Of a stretch of DNA of 64,000 nt, positions 51,486 through 60,418 are shown piece by piece. The notes under the pieces are model-generated. The model was given only the letters and a program-made list of their open reading frames with translations. It made no database searches and was not told where the DNA came from. The stretch spans positions 62,001-126,000 of the forward strand of contig NZ_JAATEJ010000019.1 in NCBI RefSeq assembly GCF_012034175.1. The letters run 5' to 3'. This DNA is from Actinacidiphila epipremni. Its GTDB lineage: Bacteria; Actinomycetota; Actinomycetes; Streptomycetales; Streptomycetaceae. A program made the position numbers and the translations under genes. The first letter of the stretch is position 1. Each line of letters begins with the position of its first letter.

Positions 51486-52202
51486 TCAGCGCCAGTCGGT
51501 CTCGTGGCTGACGCGGTGGTGGTGCGCGTCGTACGCGTCGACGGTGGCGATCGTCCTGCCGTCAGGGATCGCGACGGCCCAGGTGCCGTAGTCCGTCGTC
51601 GGCACGCTCACCCGGCGGGCGGTCAGCCGCGTGCCGTCGGAGAGGGTGACGACGCCGTACGCGACATCACCTGCCGGGTTGGCGACGAACAGCCGGGCGC
51701 CGGTGGTGCCCTTGTCGTGCAGGCCCCACAGCCCTTCCTCCCCGCTGGCGCCGGGGTCGTGCGCGCCGTTCACCGGCTGGCAGTCCGACCAGGGGCCGCC
51801 CTGGTGGTCGATGCGCACACCATTGACGACCATCCGCTGGCACAGCAGCGAGGTGGCGTCCGAGGCGCCGCCGGGCAGCCCGGGCGGCGGCGCCGGGACC
51901 TCGTAGCCGGCCGGGAAGGTGGCGTAGAACTCCTGGGTGACGGACCACTTCTGGCCGTCCACCGTGCCCTTGGCGATGAGCTGCCGTACGACCTTCGGCG
52001 CGGTGTCCTTGGCCGACTGCGCGCCGGGCTCGGCGCCGGGCTTGACGGCGGGCTTCGCGGCGGCCGGCTTCGCCTTCTGCGCGGGCGCGTTGTGCGCCGC
52101 CGTACCCCCCTCGGCGAACGCCGACGCCCCGAACGACACGCCCCCCACGACGGCCGCGACGGCTCCCGCCACGACCGCCCTCCTCACATACGTCCCACGC
52201 AT
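51486..52202 (-). CDS. Exported protein related to the sigma-partner
   Basis: A 238-residue secreted protein with a signal peptide (RRAVVAGAVAAVVGGVSFGA). The mature region shares its C-terminal 150 residues with 49853-50728: LLCQRMVVNG, GGPWSDCQPV, SGEEGLWGLHDKGT, WAVAIPDGRTIATVD. Two Cys may form a disulfide. GGAGGAGG lies 5 bases before the ATG. It lies 38 bp upstream of the sigma gene on the same strand, so the sigma is flanked by two paralogues. Function unknown. Confidence 0.75.
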   Translation of the reverse strand: MRGTYVRRAVVAGAVAAVVGGVSFGASAFAEGGTAAHNAPAQKAKPAAAKPAVKPGAEPGAQSAKDTAPKVVRQLIAKGTVDGQKWSVTQEFYATFPAGYEVPAPPPGLPGGASDATSLLCQRMVVNGVRIDHQGGPWSDCQPVNGAHDPGASGEEGLWGLHDKGTTGARLFVANPAGDVAYGVVTLSDGTRLTARRVSVPTTDYGTWAVAIPDGRTIATVDAYDAHHHRVSHETDWR

Positions 52203-52409
52203 GTACGACCCCTCCTCCGTTCACCGCGCGACCTCGCCGCGCGCTCCAGTACCGACCGGACGTCCGCCCGTAGGTACTCCCGTACGACGATGGGGGGTTG
52301 CACGGCCCCGGCGCTTTTTTCCACACCGGGCCGAGGCGGAGGCACACACCGGCGCGTCCCGGTCGGCCTCAGTCGCGGTGACCGCCTCGCACCGGCGGGC
52401 ACTCTGCCG

Positions 52410-52593
52410 CTATTTCCCCGCCTCGGGGCCGTACCGCTGGAGGGGCTGACCGGTGACGGCGGCGACGCACTCGAAGCCCCGGTCGCGGTGCAGGAGGGTC
52501 AGCCCCTGGAGTTCCGCGGTCGCCGGCCGCCTCGGCGCGGATCCCGTCGAGGAGATCCTCGGGGGTCGTCACCGTCACCCTCTTATTCGCCAT
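52410..52593 (-). pseudogene. Decayed vapBC toxin-antitoxin remnant
   Basis: From ATG 52593 the frame begins MANKRVTVTTPEDLLDGIRAE, like the start of a ribbon-helix-helix antitoxin. After about 25 codons the coherent frame moves by one base into GLTLLHRDRGFECVAAVTGQ and ends at 52410 in a sequence like the end of a PIN-domain VapC toxin. The antitoxin C-terminus and most of the toxin are missing, so this is an internal deletion. The operator-like palindrome remains. Confidence 0.55.
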
Positions 52594-52621
52594 GCAGAGC
52601 ACCATGCTGCTGGTGCTCTGC
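52594..52621. promoter_or_regulatory. Palindromic operator at vapBC remnant
   Basis: Arms GCAGAGCACCA and TGGTGCTCTGC, 11 bp, perfect, with a 6-bp centre, immediately upstream of the remnant antitoxin start. It overlaps the 3' end region of the transporter gene. Typical size for an antitoxin autoregulation site; a terminator role is an alternative. Confidence 0.5.
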
Positions 52622-52622
52622 G

Positions 52623-53753
52623 TCACACCAGGCCGGGAGCTGCGTCGCTCCCCGGTGGGGCACCGGGGCTATGTTGCCGGGGACGGTTGCGGTGGGACCA
52701 GTGGGTGGCGAGGACGGCGCAGACGGCGAGTTGCAGTTGGTGGAAGAGCATCAGGGGGAGGATCGCCAGGCCCGCGCGGGGGCCGAAGAGGGCGGCGGCC
52801 ATGGGGAGGCCGGTGGCCAGGCTCTTCTTCGAGCCGCAGAAGACGACGGCGATGCGGTCCTCCGCGGGGAAGCCGAGGCGGCGGGCGGCGGTCGAGGTGG
52901 CGGTGAGGGCCAGCGCGAGCATCACCGCTTCGAGCAGCAGCAGCGCGCCCAGGCGCGGGGCGGTGACCTGGCGCCAGATGCCCTCGGCCATGCCCTTGCT
53001 GAACGCGGTGTAGACGACCAGCAGGATGGACAGCCGGTCCAGCCGGCCCAGCACGCGTTTGTGCCGGCCGATGAAGCCGTGCGTCCAGCGGCGCAGGAGC
53101 TGTCCGGCCAGGAAGGGCGCGACGAGTTGCAGGCCGAGCGCGGCCAGGCCCGCCGCCGAGAAGCGGACGGCCTGGCCGATGAGCCCGCCGGCGAGCAGCG
53201 GGGTGAGCAGCATGCCGAGCAGGCTGGAGTACGTGCCCGCGCAGATCGCCGCGGCGACGTTGCCGCGGGCGGTGGAGGTGAAGGCGATCGACGACTGGAC
53301 GGTGGACGGCACGACGCAGAGGAAGAGCAGGCCGGTGCTGAGCTGCGGGGTCAGCAGGGACGACGCGGCGGCGCCCACCGCGAGGCCGAGCAGCGGGAAG
53401 AGCACGAAGGTGGCCGCGAGGATCAGCAGGTGCAGCCGCCAGCCGCGCAGGCCGGCCAGCGCCTCGCGGGCCGAGAGCCGGCTGCCGTAGAGGAAGAAGA
53501 GCAGGCCGATCGCGACGTCCGCGATGCGGCCCGCCGCCACCGCCGCCCCGCCCTCGGCCGGTACCGCCGCGGCGAGCGCGACGGTGCCGGCGAGGGCGAG
53601 GACGTAGGGGTCGGCGATGCGCGCGAGGCCGCGCAGGGCACGGCGGTACGGGCGGGGTGCGGTGCGCGCGATGCCGGTGCCGGTGCCGGGCGGTGCTTCG
53701 TGCCCGGGCGTACGGGGTGGGGCGCCGGGGCGGCGCAGGCGTAGGGCGGGCAT
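52623..53753 (-). CDS. SBF-type bile acid:sodium symporter-like transporter
   Basis: A 376-residue membrane protein of the SBF (bile acid:Na+ symporter) superfamily. About ten hydrophobic helices are visible, starting at VLALAGTVALAAAVPAEGG; the sequence LCVVPSTVQSSIAFTSTARGN and VVFCGSKKSLATGLPMAAALF contain the two crossing-helix motifs of this fold. Sodium-driven transport of an organic anion is the likely role. It directly follows a small exported protein gene (start and stop one base apart). Confidence 0.88.
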   Translation of the reverse strand: MPALRLRRPGAPPRTPGHEAPPGTGTGIARTAPRPYRRALRGLARIADPYVLALAGTVALAAAVPAEGGAAVAAGRIADVAIGLLFFLYGSRLSAREALAGLRGWRLHLLILAATFVLFPLLGLAVGAAASSLLTPQLSTGLLFLCVVPSTVQSSIAFTSTARGNVAAAICAGTYSSLLGMLLTPLLAGGLIGQAVRFSAAGLAALGLQLVAPFLAGQLLRRWTHGFIGRHKRVLGRLDRLSILLVVYTAFSKGMAEGIWRQVTAPRLGALLLLEAVMLALALTATSTAARRLGFPAEDRIAVVFCGSKKSLATGLPMAAALFGPRAGLAILPLMLFHQLQLAVCAVLATHWSHRNRPRQHSPGAPPGSDAAPGLV

Positions 53754-53754
53754 G

Positions 53755-54192
53755 TCAGGGGGCTCCTTCGCGCGGGACGGCGGCGGTGTCGACGTCGCGG
53801 CCGTTGCTGCCGTGGCCGCTGCCGTCGTCGCCGTTGCTGCCGTCGTGGCCGTTGTTGCCGTCGTCGCCGTCGCCGTCGTGGTCGCTGCCCGCCGTGCCCT
53901 GGCTGTCCAGCAGCGTGTTGAGGGTCCGGTCGACTTCGAGCCAGGAGTCGGCGTTGGAGTTGTCGATGATCAGGAGCCCGTGGTTCGACCCGTGCGAGGG
54001 CGCCGGCAGCTCCGGCTCCTCGTCCAGGTCGGCGGGCTCCTGCGAGCCGGCCGGCGCACCGTCGCAGCACGGCGCCGCGAGCGCCACCCGTACGCTTCCG
54101 CCGCCCACGAGCACCCCCGCCGCGAGCGCCGCGACGACGCCCGCCCTGCGTACGGCCGCACGCCGGTGGCCGCTCCCGTAACGGAAGCCCAT
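53755..54192 (-). CDS. Small secreted Asp/Gly/Asn-rich protein
   Basis: A 145-residue exported protein. A signal peptide (AGVVAALAAGVLVGGGSVRVALAA) ends near residue 40; CCDGAPAG follows. The last 50 residues are DGDDGNN-like repeats, which could bind Ca2+. Coupled to the SBF transporter by a one-base gap. Function unknown. Confidence 0.7.
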   Translation of the reverse strand: MGFRYGSGHRRAAVRRAGVVAALAAGVLVGGGSVRVALAAPCCDGAPAGSQEPADLDEEPELPAPSHGSNHGLLIIDNSNADSWLEVDRTLNTLLDSQGTAGSDHDGDGDDGNNGHDGSNGDDGSGHGSNGRDVDTAAVPREGAP

Positions 54193-54208
54193 CCGTGGCC
54201 CCGGCCGC

Positions 54209-55111
54209 TCAGACGCCGACCGGGCGGCGGGCCGGCGCGGGGGCGGTGTGCGGGACGGACGGCGGGGGCAGCGGGTGGTGGCGGCTGATATTGCGCTCCA
54301 GCAGCTGCGTGGAGGCGGCCACGCCCACCGCGCCGGCGCCGCGCACCTCCGGCAGCCGGCCGTCCGCCGCCTTCAGGCCCACCAGCGCGTCCTCGATCGC
54401 GGTGTGCGCCGCGAACAGGCACGGCGTGCTGTAGATGGCGACGTCCACGCCGAGCGCGGTCAGCTCCGTGAGCGACAGCCGCGGCGACTTGCCGCCGCCG
54501 ATCTGGTTGAAGAGCAGCGGCTTGTCGCCGATGACCTCGCGGATGCGGTGGACCCACTCGACGCTGCGCACCCCGTCGACGAGCACGACATCCGCCTCGG
54601 TGCGCGCCAACGCCTCGGCCCTGCGCAGGATTTCGTCGTCCTCCGTGGCATCCGTACGGGCGACCACGAGCAGGTCCCGGCGGCTGGCGAGCACCAGCTC
54701 CAGCTTCTCCAGGTACTCCTCCAGCGGCAGCGTGAGCTTGCCGTCGGCGTGCCCGCAGCGCCGCGGTCGCTTCTGGTCCTCCAGAATCACGCCGGACGCC
54801 CCGGACCGCTCCAGCCGCTGCACGACGTGGCAGGCCACCTCCGGGTCGACGTATCCGTCGTCGATGTCGACCAGCAGGTGGTGCGCGGGGAATGCCGTCC
54901 GCAGCCGCTCCGCAAAGGCGACCATGTCCGGCCAGGCGATGAAGCCGATGTCGGGCAGGCCGTAGTAGGACGCGGCGAAGCCGAATCCGGAGACGAAGAA
55001 TCCGTTGTAGTGCCGGGCGGCGATCGAGGCGGAATACATGTCGTAGACCCCGATGAGCGGGGTGGTGCCGGCGGACGCGATCTCGTTCCGCAGGGCGGTT
55101 CCGTACTGCAC
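54209..55111 (-). CDS. Isocitrate lyase/PEP mutase family enzyme
   Basis: A 300-residue TIM-barrel enzyme. DIDDGYVDPEVA is the metal-binding loop and EDQKRPRRCGH includes the catalytic Cys of the lyases (KKCGH-type). Other landmarks: VARTDATEDDEI and FNQIGGGKSPRLSL. C-C bond cleavage of a 2-methylisocitrate/oxaloacetate-like substrate is more likely than phosphonate formation. GTG at 55111 with GGGAGA upstream; the alternative start upstream is unlikely. No phosphonate genes are adjacent. Confidence 0.85.
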   Translation of the reverse strand: MQYGTALRNEIASAGTTPLIGVYDMYSASIAARHYNGFFVSGFGFAASYYGLPDIGFIAWPDMVAFAERLRTAFPAHHLLVDIDDGYVDPEVACHVVQRLERSGASGVILEDQKRPRRCGHADGKLTLPLEEYLEKLELVLASRRDLLVVARTDATEDDEILRRAEALARTEADVVLVDGVRSVEWVHRIREVIGDKPLLFNQIGGGKSPRLSLTELTALGVDVAIYSTPCLFAAHTAIEDALVGLKAADGRLPEVRGAGAVGVAASTQLLERNISRHHPLPPPSVPHTAPAPARRPVGV

Positions 55112-55305
55112 GCGTTCTCCCTGGTGGTACCGGGTCGTACCCGGTCGGTCGGTACCTGCTGATGGCATGCGCAAGGCATGGACGTACGGCATATGCTTAT
55201 GCCGAAATCTTTGCCCAGCTTTGCCGATTTTTGGCCGGTGTGCCAACTCCCCGGCGCATTACCAGCCCTATCGGGCTATTAGCCGGCACGGGAAGTGGAC
55301 CGCTT

Positions 55306-55331
55306 CCGATCATCACAATTGGGATGGTCGG
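55306..55331. promoter_or_regulatory. Inverted repeat in divergent intergenic region
   Basis: CCGATCATC and GATGGTCGG (one mismatch) with an 8-bp AT-rich centre in the 402-bp region between the lyase and lipoprotein genes. No gene is seen in this region. Confidence 0.3.
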
Positions 55332-55513
55332 AAACGCGGGCGGAAACCGCCGGCGCACGCAGGAATTCGCCGGCCTTTCCGGGCGTACGGGAACGGCGGC
55401 GCGCGCGCCGCGCACGCCGCGCGTACGCGGGTCACGTCCCCGGGGGTGGCAGGCGGCGCGGCGGGTGCAAGGATGCTGGGGAGTGAACGGCAGAACAACC
55501 GGGGGGTTTCACC

Positions 55514-55798
55514 ATGCCTGCGTCACGTCAGCGGAGTCTTCGGTCGGCGTCGGTGGTGCTGGGAGGGGTGGGGCTGCTCGCGGCGAGCCTGGTCGCGTGC
55601 TCCTCCGACCCGGACAAGCGGTGCGTCGACCCGACGACGTACAAGCAACTGCCCGACAAGGACTGCCACGACAGCGGGCCCGGCCGCTACTACTACGGCG
55701 GCTCGGTCCACAACGGCAAGGCGTACGGCGGGAGTTTCGAGAAGTCGGGGGTCAGCCGGGGCGGCATAGGCGGCCACGAGGAGGGCGTTCACGGCTGA
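55514..55798 (+). CDS. Small lipoprotein
   Basis: A 94-residue lipoprotein: Lys/Arg N-terminus, hydrophobic SVVLGGVGLLAASLVAC ending in a lipobox (LVAC). The mature part is hydrophilic with a Tyr/Gly stretch (GRYYYGGSVHNGKAYGGSF). It ends 30 bp before the glutathionylspermidine-synthase-like gene, with which it forms an operon. Confidence 0.8.
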   Translation: MPASRQRSLRSASVVLGGVGLLAASLVACSSDPDKRCVDPTTYKQLPDKDCHDSGPGRYYYGGSVHNGKAYGGSFEKSGVSRGGIGGHEEGVHG

Positions 55799-55827
55799 CG
55801 TGGGCGCCAGGGGGAGGGGATGCCGCG

Positions 55828-57045
55828 ATGCGGCGGCACGTCATCGCACCGCGCGCGGACTGGCAGCGGATCGTCGAGGAGCAGGGCGTCGTCTACCCGC
55901 TCACCCGGCATCCGGACGGCAGCCTGCGCCCGTACTGGGACGAGAGCGCGTACTACTCCTTCGCCCTCGACGAGATCGAGGCGCTGGAGGACGTCGTCGC
56001 CGAGCTGCACCGGCTGTGCCTGGAGGCCGCCGAGCACATCGTCGCGCACGACCGCTTCGCCGAACTCGGCATCACCGACCGCCGGTTGGCCGGCCTCGTC
56101 GCCGAGTCCTGGCGGCGGCGCGCCGAACTCCCCTCCCTCTACGGCCGGTTCGACCTGCGGTACGGCGGGGGCGCCGGGCCGGGCGGCGACCCGGGCGCGG
56201 TCAAGCTGCTGGAGTACAACGCGGACACCCCGACCTCGCTGGTCGAGGCGGCGAGCGCGCAGTGGTTCTGGATGGAGGACCGCTTCCCCGACGCCGACCA
56301 GTGGAACTCCCTGCACGAACGCCTCGTCGACGCCTGGCGCGACCAGGCCCGCCTGCTGCCGCCCGGCCCGGTGCACTTCGCGCACACCGAGACCGACGAG
56401 GCCGGCGAGGACCTGATGACCGTCGCCTACCTGCGCGAGACCGCGGAGCAGGCGGGCCTGCCCACGGTCGCGCTGCCGGTCGAGGACATCGGCTGGGACA
56501 GCCTGGCCGGCCGCTTCGTCGACACCCGGCTCGGCTTCATCCGCACGTGCTTCAAGCTCTACCCGTGGGAGTGGCTGGCCACCGACCCGTTCGGCCCGCA
56601 GGTCCTCGACACCCTAGACAACGGCGGCGGCACCGGCACGACGTGCTGGATCGAGCCCGCGTGGAAGATGCTGCTGTCCAACAAGGCGCTGCTGGCCGTC
56701 CTCTGGGAGCTCAACCCCGGCCACCCCAACCTCCTGCCCGCCTACCTCGACTCCCCCCGCGACCTCGCCACCACCACCGGCTACGTCGCCAAACCCCTCC
56801 TCGGCCGCGAGGGCGCCGGCATCACCGTCCACCCCCCGTCCCCGACCCCACCACCGCCCCCTCCCCCACCCCCGCACGACCGCCACTGCTACCAGCAACT
56901 CGCCCCCCTCCCCACCTTCGCCACCCACCACACCGTCCTCGGCGCCTGGGTCATCGCCGGCGAACCGGCCGGCCTCGGCATCCGCGAATCCTCCACCCTC
57001 GTCACGGACGGCTACGCACGCTTCGTTCCGCACATCGTGGAGTGA
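55828..57045 (+). CDS. Glutathionylspermidine synthase-like ATP-grasp enzyme
   Basis: A 405-residue protein of the glutathionylspermidine synthase family. YPLTRHPDGSLRPYWDESAYY near residue 20, KLLEYNADTPTSLVEAA, and the C-terminal ATP-grasp residues (WEPxWKMLLSNKALL-type, KPLLGREGAGI) are visible. A polyproline tract (eight Pro after about residue 335) interrupts the conserved part. GGGGAGGGG lies upstream of the ATG. It ligates amines and carboxylates with ATP, possibly cell-envelope linked because a lipoprotein precedes it. Confidence 0.85.
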   Translation: MRRHVIAPRADWQRIVEEQGVVYPLTRHPDGSLRPYWDESAYYSFALDEIEALEDVVAELHRLCLEAAEHIVAHDRFAELGITDRRLAGLVAESWRRRAELPSLYGRFDLRYGGGAGPGGDPGAVKLLEYNADTPTSLVEAASAQWFWMEDRFPDADQWNSLHERLVDAWRDQARLLPPGPVHFAHTETDEAGEDLMTVAYLRETAEQAGLPTVALPVEDIGWDSLAGRFVDTRLGFIRTCFKLYPWEWLATDPFGPQVLDTLDNGGGTGTTCWIEPAWKMLLSNKALLAVLWELNPGHPNLLPAYLDSPRDLATTTGYVAKPLLGREGAGITVHPPSPTPPPPPPPPPHDRHCYQQLAPLPTFATHHTVLGAWVIAGEPAGLGIRESSTLVTDGYARFVPHIVE

Positions 57046-57075
57046 GCCGGACGGCGGGCCGCAACGGCCGTGAGG

Positions 57076-58443
57076 TCAGCGGGCGATGAGGGTGTGGAGG
57101 AGGGTGTAGGCCGTGCGGACGACCGCGGTGGTGCGGTCGTGGCGGGTGGCGAAGGCGGCGACGGCGGTGCGGGTCGGGGGGTGGAGGCCGAGGAAGGACT
57201 GCTGGCCGAAGGTGGCGCCCGCGTGGAAGAGGAGGGGGCCGGCGGGGGTGGGGTGCTGGTACCAGGTGAGGGTGTGGATCTCGGCGCGGTGGCCGGGGGT
57301 GCGGCGGCGGAGTTGGGGGATCCGGACGTCGGCGAGGGCGGGGGCGAGGGGGCTGCTCGGGGGTGGGGTGAGCAGGGCCTCGGCGTACGTCAGCAGGTCG
57401 GCCGGGGTGGTGAACAGGCCGCCGGCCGGGGCGAAGGCGGACATCTCGGCCGGGGGCAGCGGGGTGCGGCCGTCGCCGCGGTGGGCCGGGGCGAGGGGGT
57501 GCGGGCCCGGGCCGAGGGTGGTGGAGGTCAGGGCGAGGGGGCGCAGGACGCGGGCGGTGAGGAGGTCGGCGTAGGGGGCGCCGGCGGCGTGTTCCAGGGC
57601 GGGGCCGAGCAGGGCCAGGCCGAGGTTGGAGTAGTGCCAGCGGGTGCCGGGCGCATGGCGCAAGCGGGCGCCGGCGAGGGCGGCGAGCAGGCGCTCGCGG
57701 GTGTAGCCGGCATAGGCGTTGCGGTACGGGCGCAGCACCGCGCCGGCGAGCAGATCCCGCGGGACCCGCGGCAACCCCGAGGTGTGCGTGGCCAGATGGC
57801 GCAGGGTGATCCGCCGGGCGTTGCCGGGCGGCAGCCGCACGCCGGGCAGATGCGCGGCGAGCGGATCGTCGAGCCCGAGGGCCCCGGCCCGGGCGAGGTC
57901 CGCGAGAAGCAGGACGGTGAACGTCTTCGTGAGCGAGCCGAGCCCGTAGGCCAACTCCTCGCGTTTGGGGGTGTGGTGCGGCCGTTCCAAGTCGGGGTGG
58001 GCGGCGGTCGCCGGCCGGCCCCCGGGAGGTGAGCCGGGCGCGGGCCCGGCCCCGCGGGGACCGGCGCCGACCGGGAGCCCGCCACCGGGGACGTATCCCC
58101 CGGGGCCGTACTCGGAGCAAGCGCCGGGTGCCGGTCCGTCCCCGAGCGGGCCCGCGCCGCCCGCAGCCGCGGGCCCGTACTCGGAGCAACCGCCGGGCGC
58201 CTGCCCACCCATGTTCGAACCCGCGCCGCCCGCAGCCGCGGGCCCGGGAGCGTACGAGCCCACCGCAGGCCCGGGCTCGGAGCAAGCGCCGGGCCCCTGC
58301 CCCACCCCGAGCGGGACCGTACCGCCCGAGGCGTAGGTCCTCGTGCCGGCGCGGCTTACCGCCAGCACCACGTCCGGGGCACGGACGCGGGAGACGGCGG
58401 TGGTGAGGAGGCGGGGCAGGGCGGCGTCAGGGGTGGGGGTCAT
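57076..58443 (-). CDS. Serine beta-lactamase-like hydrolase
   Basis: A 455-residue protein. The class C beta-lactamase/transpeptidase fold is marked by SLTK near residue 170, YSN in HYSNLGLALLG and the HAGATFG turn near the C-terminus, the HXG equivalent. Residues about 45-140 are an insertion of degenerate Gly/Ala/Pro repeats containing CSEYGP. There is no signal peptide, so it is probably cytosolic. The start at 58443 overlaps the preceding stop (ATGA). It is the last gene of the five-gene operon and could cleave or macrocyclise a peptide. Confidence 0.82.
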   Translation of the reverse strand: MTPTPDAALPRLLTTAVSRVRAPDVVLAVSRAGTRTYASGGTVPLGVGQGPGACSEPGPAVGSYAPGPAAAGGAGSNMGGQAPGGCSEYGPAAAGGAGPLGDGPAPGACSEYGPGGYVPGGGLPVGAGPRGAGPAPGSPPGGRPATAAHPDLERPHHTPKREELAYGLGSLTKTFTVLLLADLARAGALGLDDPLAAHLPGVRLPPGNARRITLRHLATHTSGLPRVPRDLLAGAVLRPYRNAYAGYTRERLLAALAGARLRHAPGTRWHYSNLGLALLGPALEHAAGAPYADLLTARVLRPLALTSTTLGPGPHPLAPAHRGDGRTPLPPAEMSAFAPAGGLFTTPADLLTYAEALLTPPPSSPLAPALADVRIPQLRRRTPGHRAEIHTLTWYQHPTPAGPLLFHAGATFGQQSFLGLHPPTRTAVAAFATRHDRTTAVVRTAYTLLHTLIAR

Positions 58444-59384
58444 GTGGGGAGGTCTGCGGTGAGGGCGCGGGAGGTGGCCATCGCGGAGGCGAAGGTGGCG
58501 ACCAGGGTGGGGTGGTGGACCTGGTCGAAGACGTCGGACGGGGAGCCCGTGGGCATCGCGCCCTGGACGGGCATCGCGCCGGTGGGGGATTGCGCGGCGG
58601 CGTAGCGGGTCCAGAGGTCGGCGTCGAGGGTGGGGCGCGGCAGGCATGCGTCGACGACCAGCAACTCGCCGACCAGGTCCCAGTGGTGGAGCTCGGACCA
58701 GTCGGCGAGCCACGCCGGGAGGTAGGCGGTGAGGTAGTCCGCGAGGGCCGGCGGGATGCGGTCGGGGGCCGCGCCCCAGTCGGTGAGGTGGAAGACGGTG
58801 TGCGTGATGTCGTACGCCATGTGCAGCTGCACCGTCCAGGGTTCGGGCATCCGCCCGAGCCAGGTCGCCGCGAGCGCCTGCTCGGGGTCGCCGCTGGGGA
58901 CAAGGCCGATCTTGCGTTCGGCGTTGAGGACGCCGAGCCGCCGGTTGGGCATCATCTCCAGGGCCTGCCAACTCCGGGTCATCCGCGCGAGGTCGATCGC
59001 CTCCTCCAGGCCCGGGTGCCGGTGGCCCAGCTCGTGGAGGCTCGCGTAGATCTCCAACGGCACCGGCGACATGGGCTCTTGGCGCTGGAGTTCGGCGAGC
59101 AGGTTGCCGCCGTCGAGGAGGTCGCGCCAGGCGTGGTCCAGCAGCCGTACGGACGCGTCGTGTTGCCGGGAGCCGGCCACGCCCTCGCGCGCCAGCACCC
59201 GCATGTTGATCGCCAACTCACCCACGGGCTTGAGGCGTTCGACGATGCCGCGGCCGGTCGCGCGGTCCTCCTCGGTGAGCCGGAAGTGCTCGCGGTGGGC
59301 GTCCAGCCAGGCCAGCGCGCGGTCGCCGACGGCGTGCAGAAGGGCGGGGGGCGCGGGGGTTGTTGGGGAGGGTGCGGCGGTCAC
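58440..59384 (-). CDS. DUF6895-like protein (B copy)
   Basis: A 314-residue all-helical soluble protein, similar along its length to the protein at 59381-60418. Shared landmarks: ALAWLDAHREHFRL, PVGELA, PLEIYASLHELGHRHPGLEEAI, YDITHTVFHLTDWG and WDLVGELLVVDACLPRPTLD. As I recall, the family is DUF6895; its function is unknown. His and Asp in THTVFHLTDWG may be metal ligands. GTG at 59384 overlaps the first copy's stop. Confidence 0.75.
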   Translation of the reverse strand: MTAAPSPTTPAPPALLHAVGDRALAWLDAHREHFRLTEEDRATGRGIVERLKPVGELAINMRVLAREGVAGSRQHDASVRLLDHAWRDLLDGGNLLAELQRQEPMSPVPLEIYASLHELGHRHPGLEEAIDLARMTRSWQALEMMPNRRLGVLNAERKIGLVPSGDPEQALAATWLGRMPEPWTVQLHMAYDITHTVFHLTDWGAAPDRIPPALADYLTAYLPAWLADWSELHHWDLVGELLVVDACLPRPTLDADLWTRYAAAQSPTGAMPVQGAMPTGSPSDVFDQVHHPTLVATFASAMATSRALTADLPT

Positions 59385-60418
59385 GGGCTCTTCTCGCTTC
59401 CGGTGAGGGTCGTCATGGCGGCCGGGCCGCCCCCGCGGGCGGCACCCGCAATGCTCGTCGGCGCCGGGCCGCCGGCCCCCGAGCGCCCCACCGCCGCCCT
59501 GGCCAGCGTCGCGGCGAACGCGGCCACCAGCGTGGAGTGGTAGCACGCGGTGAACCGCTCCCCCGGCGTCGCATCGGGCCCGGGCGGTTCGCCGGACTCC
59601 GGCACCGCGTCCCCCGCGCCGCGCGCCGCCGCGAACTCCGCCCACCCCGCGGCGTCGTAGGGCGCGCCCGGCAGGCACGCGGCGACCGCGAGGAACTCCC
59701 CCACCAGGTCCCACAGCCGCTCCTCCGCCCAACTCACCGTCCACGCCGGCAGCCACAGCCGCAGGTAGTCCGCGAGCCGGTCGGGCAGCCGGCCCGGGGC
59801 GCGGCCCCAGTCGGTGAGGTGGAAGACGTCGTGCGTGATGCCGTACGCGGCCTTGCGGTCCAGCGCCCACGGCTCGGAGCGCATGCCGAGGCCGGTGTGC
59901 GCGAGGACGTCCGCGGCGTCGGCGTGCGGCGGCAGGCCGATGCGCAGTTCGGCGTTGAGGACGCCGAGGGTGCGGGTGTGGTCCTCGCGGGCGACCCGCC
60001 AGCGGCGCAGGGCGGTCGTCGCCTCGATCAACTCCTCGGCTCCCGGGTGCCGTAGCCCGACCCGGGCGAACACCCCGTACAGCTCGACCGGATACGTGGC
60101 GACGGGCTCGCCGCGCACCAGCTCCGCGAAGAGCTCGCCGTCGCGGGTCTCCTTCCACGCGAACGCGAACAGCTCGGCGGCGGCGTCCCGTAGCGGTGCG
60201 AGCGGGTGCAGGGTGTGGATGACCTGCGCCAACTCGGCCAGTTCGCCCAGGGGTTTGAGGGTGAGGTTGGGGTCGGCGTCGGTCGTGACGTCGGCCGGGA
60301 GGCGGAAGTGGGGCCGCATCGCGTCGAGCCACCGCAGGGCGCCGGCGGCGACGTCGTCGAGCAGCGCGGTGTCGGCGGGCGGGGCCGCGCGGGACCCCGC
60401 GGAGCGCCCGCGGCTCAC
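59381..60418 (-). CDS. DUF6895-like protein (A copy)
   Basis: A 345-residue paralogue of 58440-59384. Conserved segments: RPHFRLPADV, KPLGELAEL, YPVELYGVFARVGLRHPGAEELI, YGITHDVFHLTDWGRAP and LWDLVGEFLAVAACLPGAPYD. Ala/Gly-rich ends are not shared. GTG at 60418 overlaps the preceding stop. Two divergent copies side by side could form a heterodimer. Confidence 0.75.
   Translation of the reverse strand: MSRGRSAGSRAAPPADTALLDDVAAGALRWLDAMRPHFRLPADVTTDADPNLTLKPLGELAELAQVIHTLHPLAPLRDAAAELFAFAWKETRDGELFAELVRGEPVATYPVELYGVFARVGLRHPGAEELIEATTALRRWRVAREDHTRTLGVLNAELRIGLPPHADAADVLAHTGLGMRSEPWALDRKAAYGITHDVFHLTDWGRAPGRLPDRLADYLRLWLPAWTVSWAEERLWDLVGEFLAVAACLPGAPYDAAGWAEFAAARGAGDAVPESGEPPGPDATPGERFTACYHSTLVAAFAATLARAAVGRSGAGGPAPTSIAGAARGGGPAAMTTLTGSEKSP

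Noticed and set aside
54209..55111. Phosphonate biosynthesis (PEP mutase)
   Set aside because: The catalytic CGH of lyases is retained and no phosphonopyruvate decarboxylase or related genes are adjacent.
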